Shown here piece by piece: positions 5,028 to 5,144 of a DNA stretch of 5,144 bases. Numbering within the stretch: the stretch's first letter is position 1; each line of letters starts with the position of its first letter. The notes under the pieces are model-generated. The model had not been told where the DNA came from. It was given only the letters and a program-made list of their open reading frames with translations, and searched no databases. Location of the stretch: the NCBI GenBank assembly GCA_902495955.1, contig CABUZE010000073.1, forward strand, positions 1-5,144. The letters run 5' to 3'. The translations under genes and the position numbers were made by a program. This DNA comes from an uncultured Collinsella sp. (GTDB taxonomy: Bacteria; Actinomycetota; Coriobacteriia; Coriobacteriales; Coriobacteriaceae).

Positions 5028-5144
5028 CCGGGCGGCCTGCGGTTTAAGTTTGCTGCTCTACAGTCCTGACTCGCACGGAGAGCACATTAAGTGCGCGCCG
5101 GCTCGTGCGGAACTCGCGACAAACTTAAGCCGCCGGCCGCCCGG
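5028..5144. repeat. long near-palindrome, at least 117 nt, possibly a structured RNA or MITE/REP-like element
   Basis: The arm 5028-5056 pairs with 5116-5144 over 29 positions: 25 Watson-Crick pairs, two G-T pairs (5043/5129 and 5054/5118) and two mismatches (5038/5134 and 5053/5119). The interior adds a 6-bp stem (5072-5077 with 5104-5109, flanked by G-T pairs on both sides) and a 4-bp apical stem (5082-5085 with 5091-5094) with loop ATTAA. The outer helix reaches the last base of the window and may go on. No protein family was recognised here. The only open minus-strand frame through the edge ends at a TAG (5058-5060) and looks non-coding. The leftward terminator at 4992-5023 lies 4 nt away. 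Confidence 0.8.

Noticed and set aside
4859..5047. A 62-codon plus-strand frame across the rpsL promoter region
   Set aside because: It overlaps the promoter and terminator hairpin, has no Shine-Dalgarno site, and its residues reflect palindromic GC-rich DNA.
5052..5120. A possible tRNA in the interior of the palindrome
   Set aside because: No 7-bp acceptor stem, no T-loop GTTCRANNC and no proper D-arm or anticodon arm could be laid out.
5058..5144. An open minus-strand frame from the window edge to a TAG at 5058-5060, possibly the end of an upstream gene
   Set aside because: The short translation matches no family I recognise, and the DNA is dominated by the palindrome. It cannot be excluded without sequence to the right.

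Overview
The window comes from a fairly GC-rich bacterium. The best guess is an actinomycetote of the class Coriobacteriia (Collinsella-like). That rests on the EF-G and S12 sequence style, the strong AGGAGG-type ribosome binding sites, the TTG start codons and the codon use, and it is an inference, not a database match.

Left part (1-1281): a divergent pair. fabH (leftward, cut by the window edge one codon before its catalytic cysteine) starts fatty-acid synthesis. birA (rightward) encodes a biotin-protein ligase without a DNA-binding domain. It presumably biotinylates the acetyl-CoA carboxylase carrier protein, so both genes serve the supply and use of malonyl units. Their 176-bp shared intergenic region carries two copies of a 20-bp operator-like sequence.

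Middle and right part (1342-4810): a leftward 'str'-type ribosomal operon, rpsL - rpsG - fusA - rpsJ (S12, S7, EF-G, S10). A strong bidirectional hairpin terminator separates rpsJ from the convergent birA. The operon is unusual in lacking tuf after fusA and in ending with rpsJ, which normally heads the separate S10 operon. S12 carries arginine at residue 88, a substitution linked to streptomycin resistance in other bacteria.

Far right (4811-5144): no protein gene is supported. This stretch holds the rpsL leader with a small hairpin, a good sigma-70-type promoter (TTGACG-17-TATCCT) with a possible back-to-back rightward promoter, a leftward terminator hairpin, and a long near-palindrome of at least 117 nt that runs into the window edge. 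The palindrome is the least explained and most interesting element here. It could be a structured RNA, a MITE/REP-like repeat, or part of a 3' untranslated region of a gene outside the window.
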